From contig NC_020299.1 in the NCBI RefSeq assembly GCF_000340865.1, positions 372,001 through 436,000 on the forward strand: a stretch of 64,000 nucleotides of DNA, read 5' to 3'. The DNA is from Candidatus Kinetoplastibacterium oncopeltii TCC290E. GTDB lineage: Bacteria; Pseudomonadota; Gammaproteobacteria; Burkholderiales; Burkholderiaceae_B. Within the stretch, counting starts at the first letter, position 1. Each line of letters opens with the position of its first letter. The notes beneath the pieces are model-generated. The model saw only the letters and a program-made list of their open reading frames with translations, was not told the origin of the DNA and ran no database searches. Both the position numbers and the translations under genes were made by a program. Below, in pieces: positions 18,900-28,509 of the stretch.

Positions 18900-21608
18900 A
18901 TGAATAACCATAGATCATTCTGTAAAACAAATTTACAAGATTACAAACCATATCCATATTTAATAGATCAAATAGACTTACAGTTCGATCTGGATTTTAA
19001 AGTGACTAGAGTAACAAATACAATGTATGTAGAACGTAAAGCAGAGTTCGAAAATTGTACTAACATAATTTTATATGGGGAAGAAATAAAATTGTTAAGT
19101 ATATCTATTAATGATATTTGTCTGAATAAGAGTCAATATATTATTAAAGAAAATATATTAATAATCAAAGAAATTCCATGCAAATCATTTATTAAAATAG
19201 CTAGCGAATGTTTTCCTAATAAAAATTTTTCGATGATCGGATTATATATATCAAACGGTAATTTCTTTACTCAATGCGAACCAGAAGGATTCAGAAGAAT
19301 AACTTGGTTTGCAGATCGTCCTGATGTTATGTCAAGGTATACTGTTACAGTAAGGGCTAACAAAAAATACTCAATACTTCTATCAAATGGTAATTTATTA
19401 TATAAAAAAGATATTAGCAATAATATCACTGAGGCAAAATGGATAGATCCTTTCCCAAAACCTAGTTATCTATTTGCATTGGTAGTTGGTAATTTTAATA
19501 TTAGAGAAAGAAGTATAAAAACTATAAGCGGCCGTAATATTAAATTACAAATATATAGTGAAGAATCAATTTGCTACACAGAATGGGCGATGCAATCATT
19601 AATAAATGCTATTAGATGGGATGAGAAAAAATATAACCTTGAATTGGACCTCGATAGATTTATGTTGGTAGCTGTACGTGATTTTAATATGGGAGCAATG
19701 GAAAATAAAGGATTAAATATATTTAACTCATCATATATCTTATCAAGTCATGAAACATCAACAGACTATGATTACAACAATATAGAATCAACTATTGCTC
19801 ATGAATATTTTCATAATTGGACCGGAAATAGAGTTACTTGTAGAGACTGGTTTCAGCTCAGCCTTAAAGAAGGATTAACTGTTTTTCGAGAACAAGAATT
19901 TACTTCTGATATGGTATCTAAAAATTTGAATGGCGATATGTCTATTAGCGCTCGTGCCATAAAACGCATAGATGATGTTATATATTTACGCTCAAATCAA
20001 TTTCCAGAAGACTCAGGTCCCATGGCACATCCTGTTCGACCAGATAATTATAAAGAAATTAGTAATTTTTATACTCCAACTATATATGAAAAAGGGGCCG
20101 AGATAATAAGGATGCAACATAATTTATTAGGCACCGAAGGATTTCGAGCAGCAATGGATAAATATTTCCAATTGTATGATGGTATGGCAGTGACGTGTGA
20201 GGATTTTATTAATATAGTTGAATCAATATACTACTCAAAGAATCATAATAGTACTAATTTTAAAAATTTTAAGAACTGGTACACCCAAGCTGGAACACCT
20301 ACTGTAATAGTAAAGATGGACTATAAACATGAATCAAAATCTTGTACTATAACTTTATCACAATATTGTAACAATGTGGGCTCTGAAAAAGAAGAAAATA
20401 AAGAAAAAGAACCGTTTTTCATACCATTTTCTATTTCTATACTTGATAAAAATGGTAATCCATATAAAATTTTTTCTAAAGATAAAAATCTATCTATAGA
20501 TGGTGAAACTATCACTCTGAAATTTTTTCAAAAAAAACAAAAATGGATTTTTGAAGAAATATCTGATTTGCCTGTATTGTCTTTGTTAAGAAATTTTTCA
20601 GCACCAGTGAAAGTTAAATACGAATATAAGAATAATGATCTTAAGATTATAGCTTTGCATGACAATGACTATTTTGCAAAATGGGAAGCCGTTCAAGAAT
20701 TATCGATAGCTCAGGTGTTTAGTATATTAGATCAAATTAATTGTGGATTAGATATACAGATTAATAGTGATTTAATATATATATATAATAAAATTATAAA
20801 TAATAAGAATCTATATTGTGGTTATAAAGCAAAAATATTAACTATTCCAAACGAAAAAACGATAGCAGAACGTTTGCCTATAATTAATCCATCTGCTATA
20901 GCTATAGCTCGCGACTTATTGATTAGAAAAATAGGTGAATATCTACTACCTTTATGGGAAAATACGTTCGTTGATAATCAAGATTGTGATAATACGTATT
21001 CTATAGATTTATATCATAAGAGAATGCTAAAAAATTTATCTGCAAGATATATAATGGCTAGTAATACTTCTGATATGTTTAATATTTTTGAAAAACATTT
21101 TTATAAATCTAAAAATATGACTAATTGTATAGAATTGTTATCAAACATTATAGATTTTGGAGATTCAAATATATCTAATGAATTATTATCTTTTTTTTAT
21201 AATAAATGGTATAAAAATAGCTACGTAATGGATAAATGGTTTTCGGTCCAAGCAGCTTCTAGAAAGAAAAATTTAAATGATATAAAAGAACTTATGAGTA
21301 ACAAATATTTTACATTTAAAAATCCAAATAGAGTCCGTTCTTTGATATTTCAGTTTTGTATAAATAATGCAAGAGGAATGCATAATGCAGATGGATCAGG
21401 ATATAATTTTTGGTCAGAACAAGTGATAGTACTTGATTCTTTAAATCAAGAATTATCATCTAGCTTAGTTCGTGTTTTAGATAATTGGTCAAGTTTAATT
21501 CCTAATCTAAAAGATAAAGCACAAACATCTCTCTTAGAGATTTATAATAAAAGAGATATTTCTAGAAATGTTCTTGAAATAGTTGAAAAATCTTTAACAA
21601 TAAAATAA
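18900..21608 (+). CDS. pepN: Aminopeptidase N (M1 family)
   Basis: A 902-residue zinc aminopeptidase, full length for the bacterial PepN branch. GAMEN at 265-269 recognises the free N-terminus. HEYFH at 301-305 with Glu324 binds zinc. The C-terminal helical domain is present though AT-driven in composition. It probably recycles peptides to amino acids in the cytoplasm, which fits a nearby peptide-handling TldD and a CstA-type importer. fbp follows after 10 bases. Confidence 0.95.
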   Translation: MNNHRSFCKTNLQDYKPYPYLIDQIDLQFDLDFKVTRVTNTMYVERKAEFENCTNIILYGEEIKLLSISINDICLNKSQYIIKENILIIKEIPCKSFIKIASECFPNKNFSMIGLYISNGNFFTQCEPEGFRRITWFADRPDVMSRYTVTVRANKKYSILLSNGNLLYKKDISNNITEAKWIDPFPKPSYLFALVVGNFNIRERSIKTISGRNIKLQIYSEESICYTEWAMQSLINAIRWDEKKYNLELDLDRFMLVAVRDFNMGAMENKGLNIFNSSYILSSHETSTDYDYNNIESTIAHEYFHNWTGNRVTCRDWFQLSLKEGLTVFREQEFTSDMVSKNLNGDMSISARAIKRIDDVIYLRSNQFPEDSGPMAHPVRPDNYKEISNFYTPTIYEKGAEIIRMQHNLLGTEGFRAAMDKYFQLYDGMAVTCEDFINIVESIYYSKNHNSTNFKNFKNWYTQAGTPTVIVKMDYKHESKSCTITLSQYCNNVGSEKEENKEKEPFFIPFSISILDKNGNPYKIFSKDKNLSIDGETITLKFFQKKQKWIFEEISDLPVLSLLRNFSAPVKVKYEYKNNDLKIIALHDNDYFAKWEAVQELSIAQVFSILDQINCGLDIQINSDLIYIYNKIINNKNLYCGYKAKILTIPNEKTIAERLPIINPSAIAIARDLLIRKIGEYLLPLWENTFVDNQDCDNTYSIDLYHKRMLKNLSARYIMASNTSDMFNIFEKHFYKSKNMTNCIELLSNIIDFGDSNISNELLSFFYNKWYKNSYVMDKWFSVQAASRKKNLNDIKELMSNKYFTFKNPNRVRSLIFQFCINNARGMHNADGSGYNFWSEQVIVLDSLNQELSSSLVRVLDNWSSLIPNLKDKAQTSLLEIYNKRDISRNVLEIVEKSLTIK

Positions 21609-21618
21609 GGAGATAGAT

Positions 21619-22632
21619 TTGAATAATAATTTTTTGCTAGAATTCTTATATAAAGAATATACATCGTTAATGAATGACTCCCAGTTATCTGGTTTGATAA
21701 AAAATATTGCAGTATCTTGTCGGAAAATTAGTAATCTATTAGACAAAGGAAATTTGAATAATATATTCGGAAAATATAACAAGATAAATGTTCAAGGAGA
21801 AATGCAAGCAAAATTAGATGTTATAGCTAATGATATTATTGTAGATGAAAATAATTGTATAGGTAGTCTTGCTGGCCTAGCCTCGGAAGAAATGGAAGAT
21901 TTTTATAGAATACCAGATGACTATAAAACTGGTGATTATTTACTACTGTTCGATCCTTTAGATGGATCTTCTAATATAGATGTCAATATTTCTGTAGGAA
22001 CAATATTTTCCATATTGAGAATTAATAGAAAAATTAATAATAACAAAGAAATAATTATTAATGATTTTTTACAACCAGGTATAAATCAGATAGCAGCAGG
22101 TTATGCAATATATGGGCCTCAGACCAGTATTGTTATTTCTTTAGGCAAAGGTGTACATAGTTTTACTCTAGATAAAAATATAAACGAATGGATTCTTGAT
22201 AATAAACTCATGAATATACCTAATTGCACAAATGAATTTTCTATAAATTCATCTAACTCAAGGCATTGGGACGAAAACATATATAACTATGTGCAAGATT
22301 GTCTAATTGGAACTGATGGTCCTTTACGCAAAAACTATAACATGAGGTGGACTGGATCAATGGTTGCTGATGTCCATAGAATCATGACTAGAGGTGGAAT
22401 TTTTCTATATCCATGGGATTCTAGAAATCCTAGTATTCCTGGAAAACTTAGACTTATGTATGAAGCAAATCCTATGGCTTTTTTGGTTGAACAAGCAGGA
22501 GGAATTGCCTCCAACGGAAATAAAAGAATTTTAGAAATCATTCCAGAAAAATTACACCAACGTACCAGTGTAATATTAGGTTCTAGTGATGAAGTAAATA
22601 TATTATTAAGATCTTATATAAACACCTACTAA
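21619..22632 (+). CDS. fbp: Fructose-1,6-bisphosphatase class 1
   Basis: A 337-residue gluconeogenic phosphatase. Metal-binding residues are in ASEEMED (Glu90, Glu91) and DPLDGSSN at 112-119. A long C-terminal sugar-binding domain ends in an aliphatic helix. The start is TTG, preceded by AAGGAGAT at good spacing, and only 10 bases separate it from pepN. Retention implies that hexose phosphates are made from smaller carbon sources, which fits pyruvate or amino-acid uptake. Confidence 0.95.
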   Translation: MNNNFLLEFLYKEYTSLMNDSQLSGLIKNIAVSCRKISNLLDKGNLNNIFGKYNKINVQGEMQAKLDVIANDIIVDENNCIGSLAGLASEEMEDFYRIPDDYKTGDYLLLFDPLDGSSNIDVNISVGTIFSILRINRKINNNKEIIINDFLQPGINQIAAGYAIYGPQTSIVISLGKGVHSFTLDKNINEWILDNKLMNIPNCTNEFSINSSNSRHWDENIYNYVQDCLIGTDGPLRKNYNMRWTGSMVADVHRIMTRGGIFLYPWDSRNPSIPGKLRLMYEANPMAFLVEQAGGIASNGNKRILEIIPEKLHQRTSVILGSSDEVNILLRSYINTY

Positions 22633-22655
22633 ATATAAAACACAAGTAGGTGTTT
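22620..22655. terminator. Bidirectional terminator between fbp and hom
   Basis: An 11-bp stem (AAACACCTACT at 22620-22630 with 22645-22655) with a 14-base loop lies between the convergent fbp and hom stops. T-rich sequence follows on the plus strand. The left arm overlaps the fbp stop region. Confidence 0.75.
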
Positions 22656-22663
22656 ATATTTTA

Positions 22664-23971
22664 CTAACTGATATTTTCTATTCTTATACGAGTGATTTTA
22701 GAACACATAAATTCTAAAGATTCAATTTTCTTTATAGATATGTTTATGTTTTTTTCAATAGAATCGTGTGTTATAAATATAATATCTGCTTCGTTTTCTG
22801 TATCTGAACATTGTTGTATCATAGACCCAATAGATATATTGAGATCTGATAATATTTTAGATATATCTGCCAATACCCCTGGTCTATCTTTAACTCTCAT
22901 GCGTAAATAATATGAGGTAGATACCATTTCAATTGGTAGTATAGGTATATTGCATAATGATTCGGGTTGAAATGCTAGATGTGGAACTCTATTCTCAGGA
23001 TCAGCAGTATGTAGTCTTGTGATATCGATTAGATCAGCAATTACTGCAGAGGCAGTTGGTTCTCCACCAGCACCTTGACCATAGTATAAAGTTGGACCAA
23101 CAGCATCACCTTTTACTAATACTGCATTCATAGCACCTTCTACGTTAGACAATAAACATCCTGAAGGAATAAGTGCTGGGTGAACTCTCAGCTCTATACC
23201 TTCAGCCTTACGTTTTGTGATAGCTAGTAATTTTATCCGATATCCCAGTCTTTCTGCATGAACTATATCATCTGAAGATAAGTTGGAAATACCTTCTATA
23301 TACGATTTCTCAAATTGTATTGGAACACCAAAAGCTAGAGATGCTAGTAATGTTAATTTATGAGCAGCATCAACCCCTTCAATATCAAATGTTGGGTCAG
23401 ATTCAGCATACCCAAGTTCTTGTGCTTGTTTTAAAACGTCATTAAAAGGTAATCCTGTAGAACGCATTTCTGATAAAATAAAATTTGTTGTGCCATTTAT
23501 AATACCAACAACAAACTCAATACGATTAGCTGTTAGGCCTTCTCTTATTGATTTTACTATAGGAATTCCACCTGCTACAGCTGCTTCAAAAGCAACCATT
23601 ACACCGTGCTCGGATGCTTTAGCAAAAACCTTATTGCCATGCTTAGCTAAGAGAGCTTTATTAGCAGTCACAACATGTTTTCCATTAGCAATTGCAGCCA
23701 TAACTAGATCTAAGGCTATTTTGTCACCACCAATTAACTCTACAACTATATCTATATCTGGATCTTTTATTACCTCATAAGCATCTTTAGTTATTTTTAC
23801 TTTGCTATTGACTAAAGATTGAGCATGTTCAACATTTAGTGCAGCAATTTTAGTTATCTCTATAATGCTACCAGCACGACGAGCTATTTCTTTTGCATTT
23901 CGCTCTAAAACAGTCCATGTGCCACTACCAACAACACCCATACCAAGTAGACCAACTTTAACAGAGTTCAT
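22664..23971 (-). CDS. hom: Homoserine dehydrogenase
   Basis: Reduces aspartate semialdehyde to homoserine, the branch point to threonine and methionine. It has 435 residues: the NAD(P) fold GLLGMGVVG at 7-15, the catalytic domain with the AEAAVAGGIPIVK-like stretch, GYAESDPTFDIEGVDAAHK, and a C-terminal ACT domain from about 350 (RVKDRPGVLADI) for feedback by threonine. In related betaproteobacteria thrC usually follows; here the convergent fbp does. Threonine synthase, if present, is elsewhere or supplied by the host. Confidence 0.95.
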   Translation of the reverse strand: MNSVKVGLLGMGVVGSGTWTVLERNAKEIARRAGSIIEITKIAALNVEHAQSLVNSKVKITKDAYEVIKDPDIDIVVELIGGDKIALDLVMAAIANGKHVVTANKALLAKHGNKVFAKASEHGVMVAFEAAVAGGIPIVKSIREGLTANRIEFVVGIINGTTNFILSEMRSTGLPFNDVLKQAQELGYAESDPTFDIEGVDAAHKLTLLASLAFGVPIQFEKSYIEGISNLSSDDIVHAERLGYRIKLLAITKRKAEGIELRVHPALIPSGCLLSNVEGAMNAVLVKGDAVGPTLYYGQGAGGEPTASAVIADLIDITRLHTADPENRVPHLAFQPESLCNIPILPIEMVSTSYYLRMRVKDRPGVLADISKILSDLNISIGSMIQQCSDTENEADIIFITHDSIEKNINISIKKIESLEFMCSKITRIRIENIS

Positions 23972-24306
23972 TTAATATACCTATCCTTTAATAAAATATT
24001 CCAAGGCAACATATGATAAATAATATGAATATCAGAAAAAACATGATTAAAAATCTATAAATATCTATATTCTATTTATTTAATTATTAATTTTACCTTT
24101 ATTATAAGTGAAAATTTATACAATTTTATTTTAATCTTTAGTAAGAATGAGCGTACAATACTTGTCCACGGAAATTATATCTTTTGAATGTGAGATCAAT
24201 TTTAATATGTTTTCAGTTTATGCATTTTTGAAATATTATCCACGTATTTATAATATCATGAGAAACATATAAGTATTAGTATTTTAACTTTTTATAGGAA
24301 ATACTC
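23972..24306. other. Divergent hom / Mth938-like intergenic region with DnaA-box-like sites
   Basis: A 335-base AT-rich non-coding gap. It contains TTGTCCACG (24162-24170) and TTATCCACG (24236-24244), both close to the DnaA box and in the same orientation. No replication-initiation gene is near, so an origin is unlikely. No other feature is seen. Confidence 0.4.
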
Positions 24307-24711
24307 TTGAAATTGCATTATGAAAATAACACATCAAATAATGTTATAAATTCGTATAAAGAAGGATCTATAAGTATTAATGGGATCATCTATACAGATA
24401 ATATTTTATTTAGTAAAAACGGCAAAATATTGAAATGGGATATATTAGATGTACATAATATAAATTATAAAATTCTACTTTATATGCTTGAATCCATCGG
24501 ATATCCAGATAATTCAAAAAAACCCATAGAATTCATATTGATAGGAGCTGGTAATAAATATAATGGTGAAACAATTAATAATATAACAAATATTGTATCA
24601 AATATTGGCATAGGCATTGAAATAATGAAAACACAATCAGCAGTATATACATATAACGCCATGCTAATGCAAGACAGACAAGTATTAATCGCATTAATAC
24701 TTGGAGATTAA
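24307..24711 (+). CDS. Mth938-like domain protein (DUF498)
   Basis: A 134-residue protein of the Mth938/DUF498 fold, related to NDUFAF3 and bacterial Xcc1710. Visible are the SINGIIYTDNILF opening strand, FILIGAGNKYNGE mid-protein and the IGIEIMKTQSAVYTYNAMLMQDRQVLIALI C-terminal half (shown here in parts of the family pattern). The biochemical role in bacteria is unknown; the eukaryotic relative assists complex I assembly. The start is TTG with AGGA seven bases upstream; no in-frame ATG would keep the domain. It stands alone before a long gap. Confidence 0.8.
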   Translation: MKLHYENNTSNNVINSYKEGSISINGIIYTDNILFSKNGKILKWDILDVHNINYKILLYMLESIGYPDNSKKPIEFILIGAGNKYNGETINNITNIVSNIGIGIEIMKTQSAVYTYNAMLMQDRQVLIALILGD

Positions 24712-25152
24712 AATAATATGCATTAATTTTAAAAAATTAGATTTTGTTTTTGAATCTATAAGAGATAAGAGCATCATGAAATTAAAAATACAATTATGCA
24801 GAACGTACAAAATAAAATATAAATATTCAGCAATTGATTCATTAAAAACATATTAATTTGTATTATATCTAGAAATTTTATTAAATCTAGTAATCAATAT
24901 ATGCATAAAATTTGAATACATTTAACTTTAATTCCATATAAGGATGAAATCCTATTTCATTTATATAACGCAATTATGAAAAAATATATATGATAAAATT
25001 TCTAGATAGATTAAACTTTTAAACAAATAAAGAAGGCTTTATTGTTTAAAGATAGATATCTGTAAAAATTAATCATCATATTCAAGACATTTGAAGTTCT
25101 TTAGATAAAGTGAATCTTGAAATTTATATTTAATTTATTATAAAGCGCAGTT
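24712..25152. other. Non-coding gap upstream of pdxA with nested inverted repeats
   Basis: A 441-base stretch without a credible reading frame. In relatives pdxA often follows surA, but no surA remnant can be read here. It holds an outer 16-bp inverted repeat enclosing a smaller bulged hairpin, listed separately. Confidence 0.55.
24866..25008. repeat. Spaced 16-bp inverted repeat enclosing a hairpin
   Basis: Outer arms 24866-24881 (TATCTAGAAATTTTAT) and 24993-25008 are exact reverse complements 111 bases apart. Near the centre, 24936-24941 pairs with 24961-24966 and 24944-24950 pairs with 24954-24960, giving a 13-bp stem with a GG bulge and CCT loop. The layout could fold as a 143-base RNA. 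Either strand is possible; function unknown. Confidence 0.5.
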
Positions 25153-26145
25153 ATGAATAATTTACCGATTGGTATTACCATGGGAGATCCTTTTGGGATA
25201 GGCCCTGAAATTATAATCAAGGCATATCTAAAAAAATATTTAAAGTCTTGTGTTGTTTATGGTGATAAGTTCGTATTATCTAAGGCCTCAAAGCTGTTAG
25301 GACACGATATAAATATAATAACAATAAACTCTAATGACATAGAAAGTATATCATTTGATAATGATTCCTTGTACGTCGTAAACTGTTGTAATGAGATGAA
25401 TATAAAATATTTTCGACCAGGAACAGTTAGTTCTATAGCTGGTTATCATTCTTATATGTATGTTGAAACTGCAGTAAAAGACGCAATTAACAAGAAAATA
25501 AATTCTATAGTTACATCACCATTAAGCAAAGAAGCATTGTTTAAAGCTGGTATTAAATATCCAGGACATACTGAAATATTAGCAGAGCTAACAAATACAA
25601 AAAAATATGCAATGCTAATGATAAATGATCTGATTAAAGTTATGTTAGTTACCATACATGTACCTATAGTAGATATCCCTAATATTATTACTATAGAAAA
25701 AGAAATAGATACTATAAGATTAGCATATAAAGCTTGTAATATGATGAGTATAGAGAATCCGCACATTGCAGTTGCTGGTCTTAATCCTCATGCAGGTGAG
25801 AATGGTATAATTGGGACAGAAGAAATAGATATTATAAAACCAGCTATCGAGATAGCTCGTAATGAAGGGATACTTCTTTCTGGACCATTGCCTGGAGATA
25901 CTATTTTTATGATGGCTAGATTAGGTAAATTTGATATGGTAGTAGCTCAATATCATGATCAAGGACTAATCCCTATAAAATATTTAGGTATTGATCATGG
26001 TGTGAATGTTACAATAGGACTACCATTTCTTAGAACAAGTGTTGATCATGGAACAGCTTTTGATATATCATGGAAGAATAAAGCCAATGATGATTCTTTA
26101 GTTTCAGCAATAAAGATGATTTCTAAATTTAATTGCAAAATTTAA
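25153..26145 (+). CDS. pdxA: 4-hydroxythreonine-4-phosphate dehydrogenase
   Basis: A 330-residue NAD-dependent dehydrogenase of the DXP-dependent pyridoxal-phosphate pathway. The N-terminal GDPFGIGPEI motif, the metal histidine in GHTE (His139), GLNPHAGENG and HDQGLIPIK are all present. PdxA product condenses with DXP made by Dxs, also encoded here. The stop is only 4 bases from the convergent dnaB stop. Confidence 0.95.
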   Translation: MNNLPIGITMGDPFGIGPEIIIKAYLKKYLKSCVVYGDKFVLSKASKLLGHDINIITINSNDIESISFDNDSLYVVNCCNEMNIKYFRPGTVSSIAGYHSYMYVETAVKDAINKKINSIVTSPLSKEALFKAGIKYPGHTEILAELTNTKKYAMLMINDLIKVMLVTIHVPIVDIPNIITIEKEIDTIRLAYKACNMMSIENPHIAVAGLNPHAGENGIIGTEEIDIIKPAIEIARNEGILLSGPLPGDTIFMMARLGKFDMVVAQYHDQGLIPIKYLGIDHGVNVTIGLPFLRTSVDHGTAFDISWKNKANDDSLVSAIKMISKFNCKI

Positions 26146-26149
26146 TAAT

Positions 26150-27511
26150 TCATATACTACTTGCATAATTCAAAAATCTAGTTGTATGACCTTGGAATGT
26201 AAGCTTCACTGTTCCTACAGGACCGTTTCTTTGTTTACCTATTATTATTTCGGCTATTCCTTTTTCCTGAGAGTCTTGATTATAGAATTCATCCCTGTAT
26301 ATAAACAATATAAGATCAGCATCTTGTTCTATAGCACCTGACTCTCTAAGATCGCTCATAACTGGTCGCTTGTTCTGACGCTGTTCTAAACTACGGTTCA
26401 ACTGTGATAAAGCTATCAACGGACAATTGAGTTCTTTAGCTAAACTTTTCAATGATCTACTAATTTCAGAAATTTCTGTAGCTCTATTTTCTTCTCCGCT
26501 TCCAGACATTAGCTGCATATAATCTATGATTATTAATCCCAATTGACCGCATTGTCTAGATAATCTCCTTGTCTTGGCTTTAACCTCAATTACATTTAAT
26601 GCTGGAGTCTCATCTATATACAATTGAATATCCTGCATTGCTTGAATAGCATCTGTAATTTTGGGCCAATCTTCTTCTGATAATTTACCGGTACGCATCT
26701 TATGTTGATCAACTTTACTTATAGAGCCTAACATTCTCATTGCAAGTTGAGAAGCTCCCATTTCCATGGAAAAAACGGCGACTGGAAGACCATGTTCAAT
26801 GGCAACGTATTCTCCTATATTCATAGAAAAAGCTGTTTTGCCCATAGATGGTCTACCAGCAACAATTATTAATTCTCCCGGTTGTAAACCCGATGTCATT
26901 TTATCTAAATCTATGAATCCAGTTGGAACGCCTGTTATATCAGTATCACCTTCTCTATGATATAACTCATCAATTCTTTCTACCACTTGAGCTAGCAATG
27001 GTTGTATTTCTTGAAAACCAGCAGAGTTAGAAGATTTATCCTGCGCAATTTTAAAAACTTTGGCCTCAGCTTCATCTAATATCTGCCTTGCTTCTTTACC
27101 TTTTGGATTTAAAGCTATTTCTGAAATCTCATCAGAGATAGCTACTAATTTCCTCAAAATTGAACGCTCACGAACTATTTCGGCATATCTTGTTATGTTA
27201 GCCGCTGATGGAGTATTGTGTGCCAAAGAATTCAGGTATTCTATACCACCGATATCATTTGTTTTTCCAGAATTTACTATAGAATCATTTACAGTAATTA
27301 CATCTGCTGGTCTATCTAGATTTATTAAAGAATCAATATGTTTCCATATAGTACGGTGCTCGTGTCTATAAAAATCTTCAGCGGTTATAACGCCACTTAT
27401 TTTATCCCAAGTGCTATTATCGATCAATAGACCACCAAGCACGGATTGTTCTGCTTCAATAGAATTTGGTGGTGTTCGCAAATAGTCTAATTTATTATCG
27501 TTAATAGTCAT
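26150..27511 (-). CDS. dnaB: Replicative DNA helicase DnaB
   Basis: A 453-residue hexameric RecA-fold helicase. The N-terminal domain spans roughly 10-115, a linker helix near 165-185 follows, and the motor domain carries Walker A GRPSMGKT at 219-226 and Walker B LIIIDYMQLM. Its primase partner DnaG is encoded at 36465. It ends the rpsF-priB-rpsR-rplI-dnaB block but is separated from rplI by 129 bases and a terminator, so it likely has its own promoter. Confidence 0.96.
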   Translation of the reverse strand: MTINDNKLDYLRTPPNSIEAEQSVLGGLLIDNSTWDKISGVITAEDFYRHEHRTIWKHIDSLINLDRPADVITVNDSIVNSGKTNDIGGIEYLNSLAHNTPSAANITRYAEIVRERSILRKLVAISDEISEIALNPKGKEARQILDEAEAKVFKIAQDKSSNSAGFQEIQPLLAQVVERIDELYHREGDTDITGVPTGFIDLDKMTSGLQPGELIIVAGRPSMGKTAFSMNIGEYVAIEHGLPVAVFSMEMGASQLAMRMLGSISKVDQHKMRTGKLSEEDWPKITDAIQAMQDIQLYIDETPALNVIEVKAKTRRLSRQCGQLGLIIIDYMQLMSGSGEENRATEISEISRSLKSLAKELNCPLIALSQLNRSLEQRQNKRPVMSDLRESGAIEQDADLILFIYRDEFYNQDSQEKGIAEIIIGKQRNGPVGTVKLTFQGHTTRFLNYASSI

Positions 27512-27610
27512 ATTTTATTGAACAATACAAGCACTATTTTAGTTTACACAACAATTATAACAGCACTTTAGATTATGAGAGCAATCAAGAATTATCAAAT
27601 TAATTAAACA

Positions 27611-27631
27611 AAAAGCCAGTTGACACTGGCA
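27611..27631 (-). terminator. rplI intrinsic terminator
   Basis: On the minus strand a 6-bp GCCAGT/ACTGGC stem (27616-27621 with 27626-27631) and a 4-base loop is followed directly by five U residues and more U after one G. It starts 9 bases after the rplI stop. Confidence 0.8.
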
Positions 27632-27640
27632 GCTTTGTTT

Positions 27641-28096
27641 TTATAATTCTTCCCTAGTAACTACTATTGAAATTTCTTTTTCTACGTCAGGATGGAGTTT
27701 TATTTTTGCTACAAACTCACCAATAGTCTTTATATGATTTTCCGATAAATAAATTTGTGTTTTTTCTATAGAGGTAAATCCAAATTTCTTCAGATTATGC
27801 ACTATATCTATGTTATTAACAGAACCAAACAATTTACCATCTACACTAGATTTTTGAGAAATTCGCATTACAAATCCATCTAGCTTGTCAGCAAGCTCCT
27901 TAGCATCATTCAATTTATTTAATTGGATTTTTTCTAATTCTGACCTTTTGTTTTCGAATTCTTTTATAGCTACTTTAGTAGCTCTTTTGGCTATTTTATT
28001 TGGTATTAAAAAGTTTCTAGCGTAACCGTTTTTGACGCGAACTATATCGCCTAAATTTCCTAGAGTAGAAACTTTCTCTAATAAAATTACTTCCAT
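27641..28096 (-). CDS. rplI: 50S ribosomal protein bL9
   Basis: A 151-residue two-domain L9. The N-terminal rRNA-binding part (MEVILLEKVSTLGNLGD, NFLIPNKIA) joins by a long charged helix to a C-terminal domain near 75-150. Length and both domains are complete. It is the last gene of the rpsF operon before a terminator. Confidence 0.97.
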   Translation of the reverse strand: MEVILLEKVSTLGNLGDIVRVKNGYARNFLIPNKIAKRATKVAIKEFENKRSELEKIQLNKLNDAKELADKLDGFVMRISQKSSVDGKLFGSVNNIDIVHNLKKFGFTSIEKTQIYLSENHIKTIGEFVAKIKLHPDVEKEISIVVTREEL

Positions 28097-28114
28097 TTTA
28101 ATTAGCTCGCTTAA

Positions 28115-28387
28115 TTAGTTATGATTATCTGTATAAGGCAATAAAGCTAGAAAACGTGCTCGTTTAATAGCTAAACTTAACTGACGCTGATAAATTGCCC
28201 TAGTGCCGGTAAGACGAGATGGGATTATTTTTCCATTTTCTTGTATAAAATCCTTCAACGTATCCGTATCTTTATAATCAATTTCATCAACTTTTGCTGC
28301 AGTGAATCTACAAAATTTACGACGTTTAAATAAAGGATTTTGCTGTACAAATTTACGTTTTTCTTTCGTGTGTCCAAAGAATGACAT
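28115..28387 (-). CDS. rpsR: 30S ribosomal protein bS18
   Basis: A 90-residue S18 with the core [33 protein letters not shown] and [19 protein letters not shown], which contacts S6 on the 30S platform. S6 is encoded upstream in the same unit. A 122-base gap to priB is longer than elsewhere in the operon. Confidence 0.97.
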   Translation of the reverse strand: MSFFGHTKEKRKFVQQNPLFKRRKFCRFTAAKVDEIDYKDTDTLKDFIQENGKIIPSRLTGTRAIYQRQLSLAIKRARFLALLPYTDNHN

Positions 28388-28509
28388 TTCTTACACCTTT
28401 TATTTTTATGATAACTACTATCATCCACTAAAACATTTGTTATTAATAAAGCATCTTTCATATGCTTTTACTAAAATGTCAGATGTTGCAGTATATCTTA
28501 TATATTTTA

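Noticed and set aside
23972-24306. Replication origin
   Set aside because: Only two imperfect DnaA-type boxes and no dnaA, dnaN, gidA or par genes nearby.
28255-28461. Alternative frame over rpsR and its upstream gap
   Set aside because: It overlaps the S18 gene and reads as AT-rich low-complexity sequence; no support as a protein.
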